A stretch of 64,000 nt of DNA from Chenopodium formosanum (GCA_024500155.1 CM044876.1:11041001-11105000), one strand, 5' to 3'. Numbered from the stretch's first letter, positions 10,685-22,702 are shown. Numbers and translations are program-made. Notes: generated by a model from the letters alone, not told the origin.

Positions 10685-12750
10685 ATGCATGGTACACCGG
10701 AAGTACATTACATATAAATAAAAAAAAAAAAAAAAGCATTGGGACAAATTTCATGTTCTTCTATTTTTATGCAATAATGTTCTTTTATTTTTATATAATG
10801 TTTTTTATTTTATATATAATGTTTTTTTCAAAAAACATGATGTACACCATGTCCGTTTGTAATGTATAATAAATTGTTATAACTTCGATTTTATTTAATG
10901 TTCTTTTATTTATATTTAATGTTTTTCATTTTATATGTATTGTTTTTTTTTTGTAGCCATTCGGCACTTACAATCATCCCTTAAGAGATCTAAATTCTCA
11001 ATACAAGAATTAAATACCCCTAAACTAATGGCATCGCTTCTGAACTGCTCTGGATAATTTTAGATATATTTGCATCGTTCTTCACGGAGCTCCATTGATG
11101 TATAGTCGCAAAAGAGATTTAACTTGATTGGTCATCAAGATCTGCAAATTTGCAAGACGGATCTTCTAAATCTGCATCCCCTATACCAACAAACGCGCAA
11201 TTCCACAAATTTACAAGACAAATCTTCCAAATTTGTATCTCTGCACACACTAAAACAAAACAAACAAACAATATTAAACCCTACATGAAGGAATTGACTA
11301 AACCCTACATGAAGGAACTGACTATAATTACCATATTGATGGTGATCTTTATTGGCCAAAAACATTAAATTAAAGAAGAATTTGGGGCTTACCATCGATA
11401 AATATCGATGGCAGCCCCTAAGTTCAATATGGTGGCTAGGTTTGAAGAGAGTGAACAGAAAAAAATTTTAGGGGTTTTTATTTTTTATTTTTTTTCTTGT
11501 ACTTTGTTCATTTAATTTAATATTAATTTTTCTACTCTATGTTTGTTTGTAATGTATAATAAATTATTTTCCTCAAAAAAAAAATATATAATAAATTATT
11601 ATAACTACGATTTTTATACATGTCCATTATTATATGAAGTCTAAGAATATATTTATATGTAATGTTCTTTTATTATTATATTATTTAATTTATAGGTAAT
11701 GTTATTTTATTTATATGTAATGTTCTTTTATTTATATGATATTTTCTTTTATTTTAATAAATTTTATAGCAACGATTTTCTTATATTCCCATTATTATAT
11801 ATAAAGAGAATTTTGACTTTTACCACCTTCAAATAATCACTTAATTGAATTTACCACCTCCAAAAAAAAGATTTACTTTACCACCACCAAAATTTCCAAA
11901 TATTCGATTTAACCACCAACTAACGGATTCCGTCCATGAATCCGTTAGTAGGGCCCACATTTTTGACGTTTCTTCTTCATCTTCCCCGATCTTCCATGTC
12001 GACCAACCAGCAACGAAATCAACTACCTCGGTTGGTCGGAATTTCGTGTGGGTTTCGCGCCTGGGTGGTGGTGGTTTCGGGACGCGATGGTTTCGCGTCT
12101 GGGTGGCGTGGTTTCTGGTTAGGTTGGCTGGGGTGGATTGCGATGGATTCACGTCTGGGTGGTGGTGGTGGTTTCGGGTCGCGGTGGTTTCGCGTCTGGG
12201 TTTGGATGGTGGTGGGGTTGGTCGTAGCTGTTGGGTGTTGGCTAGGGTTTTGAGGTCGGAAATTGGTAGAAATCGGTGAGGTTGTGGTGTGCGATGCGGT
12301 GGTAGCGGTTAGGTGGTGGGGTTGGTCGTAGCTGTTAGGTGGTGGCTAGGGTTTTGAGGTCGAAAATTGGTGGAAGGGGGTCGAAATCGGTGCGGTGGCT
12401 GTGGGTCTCAACGGTGGTTGGTAGCTATTTAGGATTTAGGTGGGTCTCGACGATGGCTGGTAGCGGTTAGGTGGTGGAGCTGAATCCGTTAGTTGGAGGT
12501 AATTGGTGGTAAAACAGATGTTTTATTTTTTTATGAGGTGGTAAAGTAAATCTTTTTTTCTTGAGGTGGTAAATTCAATAAAATCGTTATTGAAGGTGGT
12601 AAAAATCAAATTTTCCTTATATAAATTCAAAGAATATATTTATATGCATGCAATGTTCTTTGATTTAGGTAATGTTCTATTTATAAGGTATGTTCTTTTA
12701 TTTATAGGCGGATGTACCATGTGTATAGTACACCCGCTTGTACAAATCAC
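10685..12750. mobile_element. Composite AT-rich element with AATGTTCTTTTATTTATA repeats
   Basis: Left GATGCATGGTACACCGG and right GGCGGATGTACCATGTG form an imperfect inverted pair. Between them, copies of AATGTTCTTTTATTTATA recur at 10760-10950, 11660-11760 and 12640-12710. The MULE 11806-12616 is inserted in it. A 24-bp direct duplication (start CTAAACCCTACATG) lies at about 11275-11322. The middle, 10975-11540, may be a further insertion. Boundaries are approximate. Confidence 0.45.
11806..12616. mobile_element. MULE-like element (811 bp) with TACCACC-repeat termini
   Basis: Inverted repeats of about 125 bp start GAGAATTTTGACTTTTACC on the left and, inward on the other strand, GGAAAATTTGATTTTTACC on the right. 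Each consists of about 35-bp units around TTTACCACCT. The flanking 9-mers ATATATAAA (11797-11805) and TTATATAAA (12617-12625) differ at one base. The interior is rich in GGTGGT/GGGTTTCG with no credible gene; the frames there show no domain and lie within the cargo. Confidence 0.8.
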
Positions 12751-13186
12751 GAACTGCTTTTGTGTGTGTGCGAGTGAGTGAGAAAGAAAGAGAGATACAT
12801 AGAGTGACATTTGTAGCATGAAACAATCTTTGAATACCAGCTAAAAAGAGAGCATGAAACTATTTCTTCATGAATGGAGCAAACAAATCAGGTCATAGGG
12901 AACATGAAACTATTTCTTCATTATTGTTTCAACCAAAGAGAATTGCAAAAGACAAATCATAAATCAAATTCAACTTGCTAAGATTAGTGATGTAAGATAG
13001 CCTGTTAAGCATAAACAATGTCCAGAAAAATCACAGTAGGAAAATATGTATGCGTGCGTTAACTATTACTCCGTACTCCGTAGTATGCATCAATGCATGC
13101 TACATATTAGCCATTGTTGAGAGCTAAAAACTAAGTTCACATCTTCTACTTGATGCGTTGGGTTTGATTCAATTAATTTACACCGA

Positions 13187-13315
13187 TTAAGGTACTAATG
13201 TTGAATCTTCGACATTAGGAGAAAGCTCGATTGTTGTCCATTTCCGAAGTCGAGTAATAAGAAAAAGTGAACCATTTTGAGCTGTCAGCCCACATACCAA
13301 GCCTACCCAAAGACC

Positions 13316-13366
<51 letters not shown>

Positions 13367-16300
13367 TGTTCAGTTTACAATGATTCTAAAAATATATTTC
13401 ACACCTCATAACAATCAATCACAAATCAAAAAGTTCATTCTATAATAATGATTCATATTTTTATTTTTATATTATTTTTATATATATATTGTACAGATAT
13501 CGTAATATGTTGTTGCATACTTGCATGCATCGATCACGAATCAAAAAGCTCATTCTATATAGTTAGCTATTTACCTATTCACTTATATAAACAAATGTAT
13601 ACATAGATATGTCCTTGTTCAAGCCCTTTATTAGCTACTAGGTTAGAACCCGTTCAATGCACGTTTTATATAAAACCTATTATTAATTTGTACATTTTAA
13701 ATATAAATGACTATTATACATGAATATAAATAAGAATTACATACCTTTTTAATTTTAAAATTTTTTATTTTCATCAAAATTATGATATAATATATGTTCA
13801 ACGTCGTCTAATTCATAGTTCAATGTAAGAGGTCGTTTATTAGTGTGCTAAAATTGTTTCAATTTCTTACAATAATTTGATAGCTTTTAGTTGTAAACTT
13901 ATAGCTATAATAAAAATAATAAAAAGAGATGACATCATCATTGCATTTAGACGGGAAAATTTTTAACAAGAGAGTGACACGTGGACAATGGTTATGTCAT
14001 CATATTCTGTTTTAGTAATAGTTAATAGATTAGAGATTTCAAATAATTTAGTGCACAATGAGAGAATTGAATAGATTACCTTGACATACAAATCAAACTT
14101 CAAGGCAAGTAAGCATGCGATGGGCATGCCAATGAAGTAGAATGTACCCAAATTTATGTACACCACCAAATGTTGCCAACCACATCCCCTACACACCGCT
14201 ATTTATCGTCGAAAACACAATGCAATATCAAAAACGAACCATTAATTCATATAATTGATTGATGAAGGTAAATGTAAATTTTTTTTGTAAGCAAATTATA
14301 TGCGAGTTTTTAGGAGAAATATAGATGATTTAGTACATACCTGATAAAATGCCTTGAATTGAGTCAAGAAATATCGTAATGCAAACAAAAGGTGTCATGG
14401 AAGCAAATAAATGCATTAAATCAGTGTTGTCACTGAAGAAACCCGCCCACGCATCATGTCCAAAACCAAGAGCAAGAAGAATTATAGCAGTCAACAAGAC
14501 TGATAGCTTCAATGTTACACCCATTGCGTGTTTCGCTACACTCGGCCTCCCTGCTCCTAGCTCATTCGATACCCTCGTGCTACCACAAAGAATCAAAGAC
14601 TATGTTAACACGTACTTACAGAAACAATGAACATTGATGTACTGTTATATAATATATATATATATACGAAGTACATGTAACGGGAGTACCTTGCTGCTGC
14701 ACTTAAGCCGTATGTAAAATTGAATGCAATTGCTTCTGTATTAACACTAGTAATCATACAAAGACATTTCTTTTGATTAATTATTATTGTAAACATAAAA
14801 TCAAGAAAAAGGGTGTACTATGTTTGATGATTTTTACCACATTGCGATTAGAGAAGTTGTTATTTCCGAATTTGGAAATAGGCCAGCCAACAACACCAAG
14901 ATCTCGAATGCCCAATACTCTAAACTGATGAGAAATCGCGTATATAAGAACAATAGCAAATAGTTGCCAATTAAATTAAGCAATAATGGTATGTATGTAC
15001 CACGTACCAAACCATAGCAGCAGAGGGTAACGCTAACTTCAAATTGCCAACAACATAACAAATCGAGTCCTTAGAAAAGCCGGTCCAAGTATGCTCGCAA
15101 TCTTTACTATAATTGACATAGAGAAGCAACATAATAACGGAAATCCAAAATGTGATGGAAGTAGCCAATGCCGCGCCACCAAGGCCAAGGGTCGTGTAAT
15201 AGACCAACAAATAGTTGATAACAAAGTGCATTAGTAAAGGTACAACGGAACAAACAACAGTAGGCCAAACTATAGATTGTGTTTGAAGGTATCTTAAGAT
15301 GTTTTGAATTATGCCAAATGCAAAAATTCCCGGTATTTGAAATTTAAGGAAAATAGCTGCTTGTTTTGTGATTTCAGGGTTTTGTTGTAAGGAATTTAGA
15401 ATTGGTTCAGTAAACCACCATATTATTGATATAATTATGGTGAAAATGAATGTGATTATGCATGATGCTTGGAGATAAATTCCCATCATTTTGTATAGTT
15501 TTGCACCATAACCTTGTCCACATAGTGTCTCAAGTGCACCACTTAAGCCAAGCTACAATAATTCATAAAATGGTCGCAATTAGTAATTAATTAACATTAT
15601 AACCAAAGAAAATTAAGCAAATTTATATATTGATCACGGATTTTCTCAAATAATTAAATAAACATTAATTTATCGAGGGTACTAGAACAGTTATCATACT
15701 CTCAGTTTAGGAAAAACAAGTTTAGACTAGTTTTAATAAAGTAGATGCATATAATTAAGTCTCAATTGAAATACCTCGTATAGATTTTTATTAGCATTTA
15801 ATGGGTAAACTCGTAAAACAAATAATTATAAGTGGGGGTAGGTATAATTCTAAAGGCATAAAATAGACAAGCTAGAACGAAACAAACAAATTTAAGATAA
15901 AGAAAAATCATAGGATGTTCCCGCCTACATAATTACAAATTGCACATGCACATTTTATACAATGTGATAATAATAACATGATACAGTAATAATTTAGATG
16001 TTCTTAATTCCTAGTTGGTTTTTTTTAGGAAGACAAACATTCTTCCTGGATATCCGAACTCAATTATTACTTCAGCTGAAATATAATCTTAAACCAATTC
16101 TAACTAATTAGAACTTTTTTACTAGTATGTAAACGGTGTTAGGAAAAAAAAATTTAAAATTAAAGAAATTGCTCCAAAGAGTTAAAATTAATGTTGTCCT
16201 AAAGGTCCAAAATTGAAATGTATCTGATCAATTTCTAAAATCTTCAAATAAAAACACCAAAGTCGATCAATTAACATCATTAAATTTTATATACATCCCC

Positions 16301-16795
16301 TAATTTTTTCAATGCACAATTATTTGCTACTAAGTTTGATTTTGAGAATTAAACCTTCAAGTATCATACTAAACTGAACTGAAATGAGCTGATTGGAGTT
16401 GAATTGAACTGAAATTAAGTACATGTGAACAGACCCTAAGTACATGTCAAGTTTAGCTTTTTTATAATTAATACTTCGTAACAACTATAAAGAACAAAAA
16501 AACAAGGGAATAGGAGAATACGAACCATGAAAGCGAAACCTGTAACATAAGCCCAAGAATTAGCAAGAGTAGCGCCAGCAAGTTGAAGCTGACCAAGATG
16601 ACCGGCGAACATAACAGAAACCAATGGAATGAGATAGTAACACACATTTGTTAGCACCAATGGCAACGAATACAATATTTGTTCCTTCCCTTCTTTGTAG
16701 TCCATCATCTTCTCCCACCATTGTCTCTTGCCGCCTCTTTCGATCTCCAGCAATGGCGCCGTGCCATTGTTGCCATTGCTGCTGCTCTTCCTCAT
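13187..16795 (-). CDS. MATE (DETOXIFICATION) family efflux transporter, complete, 7 exons
   Basis: A multidrug-and-toxin extrusion antiporter, a membrane protein of about 12 helices that exports or sequesters organic cations, flavonoids or alkaloids using a proton gradient. Minus-strand exons by hand: 16795-16526, 15552-15008, 14924-14838, 14746-14690, 14579-14341, 14198-14080 and 13315-13187. Their sum is 1446 nt, 481 residues plus TAA, and phases agree at every GT/AG junction. Family marks include PLVLTNVCYYLIPLVSVMF, LETLCGQGYGA (exon 2), the split codon giving MVCLEYWAFE, STRVSNELGAG (exons 4-5), RGCGWQH (exon 6) and GLWVGL plus a short hydrophilic tail (exon 7). Length is normal for the family. 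Start ATG at 16795 opens a charged N-terminus before helix 1. The last intron holds a Helitron and ends in a T homopolymer. Closest to the DTX16-21 branch by eye; substrate unknown. Confidence 0.95.
13320..13364. repeat. 45-nt A homopolymer next to a splice acceptor
   Basis: On the minus strand this is an uninterrupted T run that ends a few bases before the acceptor AAAG|GGTCTT of the last MATE exon at 13315, so it forms that intron's polypyrimidine tract. Length should vary between individuals and is prone to sequencing error. Confidence 0.9.
13638..14036 (-). mobile_element. Small non-autonomous Helitron in MATE intron 6
   Basis: Read on the minus strand it starts TCTCTAATCTATTAAC with an A before it. 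It continues with a CACGTGTCA-containing 5' region and ends with a degenerate hairpin (CGTGCATTGAACGGG) about 8 bp before CTAG, which is followed by T. TC start, hairpin, CTAG end and insertion between A and T are the Helitron hallmarks. It encodes nothing and lies 43 bp from the donor of exon 6. Confidence 0.75.
16365..16435. mobile_element. Tourist-like MITE remnant, AACTGA family, copy 2
   Basis: AACTGA-type pentamers end in TGTGAACAGACCC followed by TAA, the family's 3' terminus. The left terminus is missing. It lies in the first intron of the MATE gene, about 90 bp from exon 1. Confidence 0.55.
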
Positions 16796-17673
16796 GTAAA
16801 CAAATAGTTTCTAGCTCTCTCTAACTCTAGTTTAGGGTTTAGTTATTACTGTTTTAGTTTTGGCTTTGTGAAGTATGGTTAATAATTGCCTAATGTTCTT
16901 TTTTTTTCTTTTTTTTTATTTAATAGGTGAATAAAGTATATATGATCAAATGTTCCACTTGTACGTCATACAATGACTATTGCATTATTGCCACAAGTGC
17001 TTGGTACAAGTAGATATAATAAAATTAATTAGTAGCAACTGATGTAGCTAGCCTATTACTAGGGTTAGTTATAAGTCATCATCTCCGGTTTTATTATTCA
17101 AAGTGGATTATTTATAGATCCAGATTGTGTGTGGTGACTAGAAAAATAGATTGAAACTTAAAGTGACATGTTTAATCTCTTTAGTATTTATTTATAGCAA
17201 TATAACCGATCACAATTAATAGAACAAATTAAAATAAATCTCAAAAAATTTATTGTCCTTGCTATTAGGATGAGTGGTGATCAGAGATGCACATTTTCTC
17301 AAAACGGAAGCTACACATTATGTGCAATAAAAAAACTTTCTTAATATAGTAAATTATTTTGTGTAAATTTACAGTTAAACCCTTAATAAATTATACTTAA
17401 CTTCAATTAACGATATTTTAACTATTTAATCCAAATTAATTTATCCACATTCTCTCTCCTCCTTCACAACCACATCCACCACCAGCATCACCAATTTTTC
17501 TCTCTTCCCTCTCAACCACCAGAAACAACAGCACTATTCTGTCTTCTCTCACAACCACGAAACCACCACCACCACTCAGATCAAGTCGCCGCCCCTTTCA
17601 CCTCAACCTTGCAAGTCCGTCGCCGCCTCATTTTCCTTTTCTAAAGTCGTCGTCGTTGCATGCCCTTTTTTTT
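16796..17673. other. Upstream region of the MATE gene
   Basis: The leader side of the MATE gene is CT-rich on the plus strand (16810-16850). The rest is AT-rich with a C-rich CCACCACC stretch at about 17455-17650 that resembles MULE cargo but shows no paired termini to me. No gene seen. Confidence 0.45.
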
Positions 17674-17921
17674 AGAGTAAAGCATAAATACTATCCCTAG
17701 CTGAACTATTTTATAAGGGTAAAATTTAGTCCCTCTCAACTTTTTTGGAGAGTTTTAGTCCCTCCCCCACCTTAAAAGGTGTTTTCCAGCCAAAAGTTTT
17801 AAGGTGTTTTCCAGCCAAAAGTTTAGGGAGATAGGGACTAAAACTCTCCAAAAAAAGTTGAGGGGGACTAAAACTTACACTTATATAATAGTTGAGAGGG
17901 ATCGTATTTATGTTTTACTCC
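17674..17921. mobile_element. Palindromic MITE (about 248 bp)
   Basis: The left end AGAGTAAAGCATAAATAC pairs with a right end GTATTTATGTTTTACTCC, and the pairing extends through TAGTCCCTCTCAAC. It is flanked by eight T residues on each side, which could be the target duplication. A short internal duplication of GGTGTTTTCCAGCCAAAAG lies at about 17782-17822. Confidence 0.65.
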
Positions 17922-18068
17922 TTTTTTTTAACTAATATTTGCTTAAGAAATTTTGTCTTGATGAATGTGCAACCAAGTTTCTTACAGATTTTATGAAATG
18001 GAGGTAGTATTGAACTATTGAAGAGGGTACGTTTAGGGAAAAAAAAAATCCACTCTTCATTATATTTA

Positions 18069-18451
18069 GGGCGTGTTTGATAAAATATAGCTGTGAAGGT
18101 AACTGTAGCTTTGGAGGCAGCTGTTAGCTGTGTAAGTAGCTATTAGCTGTCAACAAGTTATTAGTTGTGAAGATATTTAGATATGATTGTTTGGTAAAGT
18201 AGCGGTTGACTAGCTGTTATGTATAAAAATCAATATTTTATTTTTAAAACTATAGATTAAATTTTCAATAGCTACCTCTAATTCCAAAAGCTAATCTTTC
18301 TAACTTTTCATGAAAGCTACCTCCACCACTAAAAGCTACCCTAACCACTACTTTGCCAAATACTCAAATTTTTTGTTAAGTAGTGGTTTGACTTGGTCAA
18401 ACCACTAAAAGCTACCTAAAAGCTACTCAAAAGCTAGCGCCGAACACGCTC
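18069..18451. mobile_element. MITE with GGGCGTGTT ends and TAGCTG repeats
   Basis: GGGCGTGTTTGATAAAATA on the left is mirrored by GCGCCGAACACGCTC on the right. The interior repeats AGCTGTTAGCTG on the left and AAAAGCTACC on the right, its inverse. The ends suggest a hAT-like MITE, but I see no convincing 8-bp duplication. Confidence 0.55.
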
Positions 18452-18980
18452 TTATTGTTGTTTGTCTTGTACGGTTGAATTTTCAAAAATTCAAAAAAAA
18501 AAAAAAAAAAAAAAAAAAGAATATTACTTAGAGAGTTATAGATATTTTATTTGCCCAAGCCAAATTTGAAATATGGCTAAATGGGACAAATAATTAGTAT
18601 CCAAGAACTAAATCCGTATCTACTCTTCTTTTACTTTATGATTTTTTATAGTATATGCCGTTTCACACAACGTGGTCGTTATCATAGTGGAGTATTTTGC
18701 TGACCATTTTAGCTCATGGTGAATGGATTATACTAACACTTTTTAAAAGAGCATAATTTAAAGATGTATCATAGGAATAATCGAAGTCATTTTCAGTGTC
18801 AAAACGTTAAAATGATTTTGAAGCTTGTAAAGTTTTAGTTTAACGAGTATTAAATCCAAATAACAAAATCATATACAAATAGTTGGTCAAATACAAGATT
18901 ATGGACATTCGGTGGAAAGAGATTTGAGGTATACTAGATCATCTTTGATATTTAATACTTATAAGCTAGCTAGTTAATTA
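18452..18980. other. Intergenic sequence
   Basis: AT-rich sequence with an A-run at about 18494-18519. I see no gene or clear element. Confidence 0.5.
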
Positions 18981-19071
18981 CTACCTCCGGTCCAATTTAC
19001 TCGCAACAAAGGAATATTTTATGTCTCACAAATAATACCCCTTTGTTGCGAGTAAATTGGATCGGAGGTAG
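18981..19071. mobile_element. Hairpin Stowaway-like MITE (91 bp)
   Basis: The left arm CTACCTCCGGTCCAATTTAC is mirrored almost perfectly by the right arm ending GGATCGGAGGTAG, with only a short loop between. TA lies on both sides (18979-18980 and 19072-19073). The transcript would fold into a long hairpin. Confidence 0.85.
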
Positions 19072-19308
19072 TATATTCTATATAAACAAATTAAAGCTGG
19101 GCTATGTTTTATCCTCACATATCTAACAGGGAGAGAGCAAATTTTGTTAAAATATTACAGCTCCCCTTTGGGATGACGTGGACTTACATGTCATCATCAC
19201 TTCGTCAAATAACGTTTGTAAATAATCTAAAGAGAAGCTAGACCCACCTTCTCTATCCTTTAACAATGAAGGAAAGGAGCCAAATTAAATAAAGATAAAG
19301 ACATTTTA

Positions 19309-19532
19309 CCTCCGTTTCTTTTTTCTTTTTAGTTGACACGTATTCTTTTTTAAGAAGTTTCTTTATAGTTGACGCGTTTCTTTTTTGGGTAAATTTTTTA
19401 CCTTTTATTTACAAGCTACCCCACTTACTTTTTCATTCTCTATCACTCTCTCTCCTCTCCTTAATAAATGTATCACTTAAAAAAATACAGCCGGAAATGG
19501 AAAATGTATCACTTAAAAAAACACGGAGGGAG
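19309..19532. mobile_element. Stowaway-like MITE
   Basis: The left end CCTCCGTTTCTTTTTTC and the right end AAACACGGAGGGAG lie between TA dinucleotides. Inside are short direct repeats around AGTTGACACG and ATGTATCACTTAAAAAA. Confidence 0.6.
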
Positions 19533-19710
19533 TATTTTTAAAAAATGAACATATAGTTTAAGTAATTATTAAAATAATAATATTATCCAATAAGATTCCA
19601 ACAATAATATTATCATTTTTTTTTCCTTTCTTTCAAGTTTACTAATTTTCAACAATGAAGTTTAGTGCATTTTATGTGTGGCTGTGTGGCCGCTTGTAAA
19701 ACAACAAAAT

Positions 19711-19920
19711 AATAACTCTAACATTGATCGTGTAACCCGTGTAACATTGACCGATTAATACCTATAACACTCATGAAATAATAACTCTAACATTGATCGT
19801 GTAACCCGTGTAACATTGACCGATTAATACCTATAACACTCATGAAATAATTAACCCCTATAACACTCACGAAATAATTAACCCCTATAACATAGACTGA
19901 GTAACCCATATAACACTAAC
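19711..19920. repeat. Tandem duplication, 69-bp unit
   Basis: Two near-identical 69-bp units starting AATAACTCTAACATTGATCG lie at 19711 and 19780. They are followed by partial copies built on ACCCCTATAACACTCACGAA to about 19920. Confidence 0.85.
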
Positions 19921-20052
19921 AAGTAATCCCTTGATGGATGAGTGGATGACCCCACGGTGTACGTGGCTAGCCATATATAAGAATGTGTGAATAAAATTTA
20001 TTTGTATTGATAATAGCACGGTGTTAACCTAAATTTTTATGAAATTCTCTGT

Positions 20053-20926
20053 GGTGACTTTATTTTTTATTAGAATTTTTGTGAGAAACTATATAATAAA
20101 ACCTAAATTTTGTGAGAAACTACGTAGTAAAAAATATGTTGTAAAAAACTACCTAAGAAAAGGTAAAATGTTGTAAGATACTATCTTTGACTGTATTTCC
20201 TCCGTTGACTTAAATTTACGACGTTGAACCACTTTAAAACACCCCTGAAACAACCATGAGGGTTGGTTTTCAAGGTGGTAAGGTTATTTTCGGAGTGGTT
20301 AGAAGATATTCCAACTTGGTAAGGGTAGATGAGTGCTTTGGGATGATATTTTTGGGGTTAGAGGTGGTGGTTTTGGGCTTGAAAGGTGGTTTAGGTGTGG
20401 TAGAGGTGATTTCAAGCAAGTTATTGTGTTAGTTTTGAGAACGAAGCAGTGGTATCGAGAGTGTTTTGATGTCGTTCAAAGGTGGTATCCAACATAGGCA
20501 GTATTTTACAACATTTTACCTTTTTTTTTAGTTACATTACCTTTTATTATATATTTGTTGATTTATTACTTATAAGTTTTGTGAGAATTGTTGATTTATT
20601 TATAATAATTAACACTACAATTCAATAACTATAAAATAAACATTAAAAACCTTGATTATTAATTGTCACAAAAAAAAAATCAATTAAATTTGTATAAAAC
20701 ATTATACCGTCAAAGTATGCTATAAAATATTGTGCCAGTCAAAACATTAAATTATTGTTAAATTAACATTATAATTTATAGATATGTTAAGTAATTAAAA
20801 ATCGTGCATTGCACGGGACTTAAACTAGTTTTACTACATTAGTTAGTTTATTACAACAATTTTTTATTAGTGAGTTTCTCACAAATATGGGTTTTTATTA
20901 ATTAGATAGTTTTTGACAAATAATCC
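20053..20926. mobile_element. Diverged relative of the element at 30-455
   Basis: The left part repeats TTTTGTGAGAAACTA and GGTAAAATGTTGTAA. The right part repeats the inverse (TTACAACA...TAGTTTTTGACAAATAATCC), with two right-end-like blocks at about 20505-20590 and 20835-20926. The interior has the CCGTTGAC and CACCTTAAAACA phrases also seen in the first element. No matching 9-bp flanks; the element is probably rearranged. Confidence 0.5.
20801..20828 (+). mobile_element. Helitron-like 3' terminus
   Basis: A CGTGC-ATT-GCACG hairpin followed by GGACTTAAACTAG and then T is a typical plant Helitron 3' end. I could not assign its 5' end. Confidence 0.5.
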
Positions 20927-21423
20927 TTATTTATTTTTCATATTAGTGAATTGAAAAAAACCTTATTATCTTGGCAAAAGCTAATGAGCACCCCGGGGGC
21001 GTTAGATAAGACAATTAAAGTGCAAATATTACAGTAAAATTAACATTAATTACAGCGAAAGACGCGTGATTTTGTCATGAATTCTTAACTTAATACCATT
21101 TCAACCAATATAATTTATCCTTATCTAACGCCCTGGAACGCTTATTAGCAAGACCCTATTATCTTTAATAATCATAAAAGAGATAGGCTAGAAAGAGAGA
21201 AAAAGTGGTGTGGGTCCATATTTATTTCGTCAAATTGTATTCACCTGAAAAATGGAGAAATAAGTCATCATGGAAACTACACTCAAATTGTACCACTAGA
21301 AACAATAAAATATAACCAAATTTTGTATTCAATACCACTGAATATCCGTATTATTTGGCCACCCATTGATACTGCTTATAATTCATGCGAAGTATATAGA
21401 ATGAATTGCATTTTAACTTTTAA

Positions 21424-21812
21424 GAGCAAGTTTAAGACTTGGATGTGACATTATTTTTTGTGGTTCCCATTGAAAATAATGTCACCAAATGCTTGTTAAG
21501 ACTCCCTAAAACTTGTACAAATTTATCACTTTATTCCTAAGACTCAAATATATGACATATTATATGTTGAAAAAAAAAATAAAAAAAATAAAAATAAAAA
21601 AAAAATAATAATAATAATAATAATAATAATATAATAATAATAATAACAACAACAAAAATAAAAGTGAGGTAGATCTAATCTCAAGTCTTAAGTTGAGTAT
21701 TTTCAAGACTCAACTTGAGACTTGTTTAAAGAAAAATGAGAAAGTTTTAAACATAAGTTTTAAAACTCAAAATGATGATGTCATCCCAAATCTTAAGACT
21801 TGAGACTTGCTT
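21424..21812. mobile_element. Candidate MITE around an AAT-rich core
   Basis: The left GAGCAAGTTTAAGACTTGG is mirrored by AAGACTTGAGACTTGCTT on the right, with ATGTGACAT / ATGTCATC just inside each arm. The middle (about 21560-21660) is a low-complexity A/AAT tract. Target duplication unclear. Confidence 0.5.
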
Positions 21813-22355
21813 GAGATTTAAGAAGAAAAATGAGATATATTCTTTGCGGCTCACCAGTAGGCATTTGAAATGTCTTCTAAGTCCTAATGACTCATCCAAA
21901 CTACTAGAAGATAATCAAGCCTTTTTGGAGTTAATTAATGGTATGGTTAGTTGTAAGTTGTACGTCATAGTAGCCACAATATAAAGGAGCAGAGAGTACA
22001 TAAATAGTTTAATACATTAAAGGATTGTCACATACTATATTAAGGATGACATGACATGATAGCTATTAGTCATGTTATTTACAAATATCAAAATTAGTCA
22101 ATGAGAAAAGTCAACGATTCGATCCATCACTGCTCGATCAATTTTTTTTTTTCTTTTTTTTTTGAATTAGACTGCACCTATGTACTTCATCAAACACGCA
22201 AATACTATCTCTGTCTAGTATTTACAATAAAGAAATATCATATCTCTTACAAATAATTTATATCCTTTTATTACAAATAATAAGAAAACAGAGTTAGTAA
22301 ATCATATGCATAATTTTGTTTCTCATGTCATTAACAACAATTTCATACAGAGTAA
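21813..22355. other. Intergenic sequence
   Basis: AT-rich with T-runs at about 22141-22162. No gene seen. Confidence 0.45.
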
Positions 22356-22702
22356 GGGCTTGTTCTCTTACGTTGAAATTCAGTTCAGTTCAGTTCAGTT
22401 CAGTTCAACTGAGTTCAGTTCAGTTCAGTTCAGTTCAGTTCAATTCAGCTCAGCTGAGTTCAGTTCAGTTCAGTTCATCAGCTCCTAATTTCCTTCTCTT
22501 ATAAAATATTCATTTCAGTTCAGTTCTAGTCAATTCAGTTCAGTTCAGCTCCTAATTTCCTTCTCTTATAAAATATTCATTTCAGTTCAGTTCAGTTCAG
22601 TTCAGCTGAGTTCAGTTCAGCTGAGTTCAGTTCAGTTCAGTTCAGCCCAGCTCAGCTCAGTTTAGTTCAGTTCAGCTCAGTTCAGTCAATGAGAACATGC
22701 CC
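22356..22702. mobile_element. Tourist-like MITE, AACTGA family, copy 3, expanded
   Basis: GGGCTTGTTCTC / GAGAACATGCCC ends lie between TAA repeats (22353-22355 and 22703-22705). The interior is a long run of TTCAG pentamers. The family core (TCCTAATTTCCTTCTC...AAATATTCATTTCAG) is present twice, at about 22484-22520 and 22548-22585. At 347 bp it is about twice the length of its relatives. Confidence 0.8.

Noticed and set aside
11841..12279. Overlapping open frames on both strands of 100-144 codons
   Set aside because: They lie inside the MULE-like element at 11806-12616. They are long because GC-rich repeat sequence lacks stops, and they show no domain.
14971..15489. Apparent ATG start at MMGIYLQ of the MATE gene
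   Set aside because: The exon continues upstream in frame to an acceptor at 15553 and joins exon 1 with the conserved LGLSGALETLCGQGYG.
22306..22504. Frames encoding FSSVQFSSVQ repeats
   Set aside because: They are read-throughs of the (TTCAG)n arms of a MITE, not protein genes.
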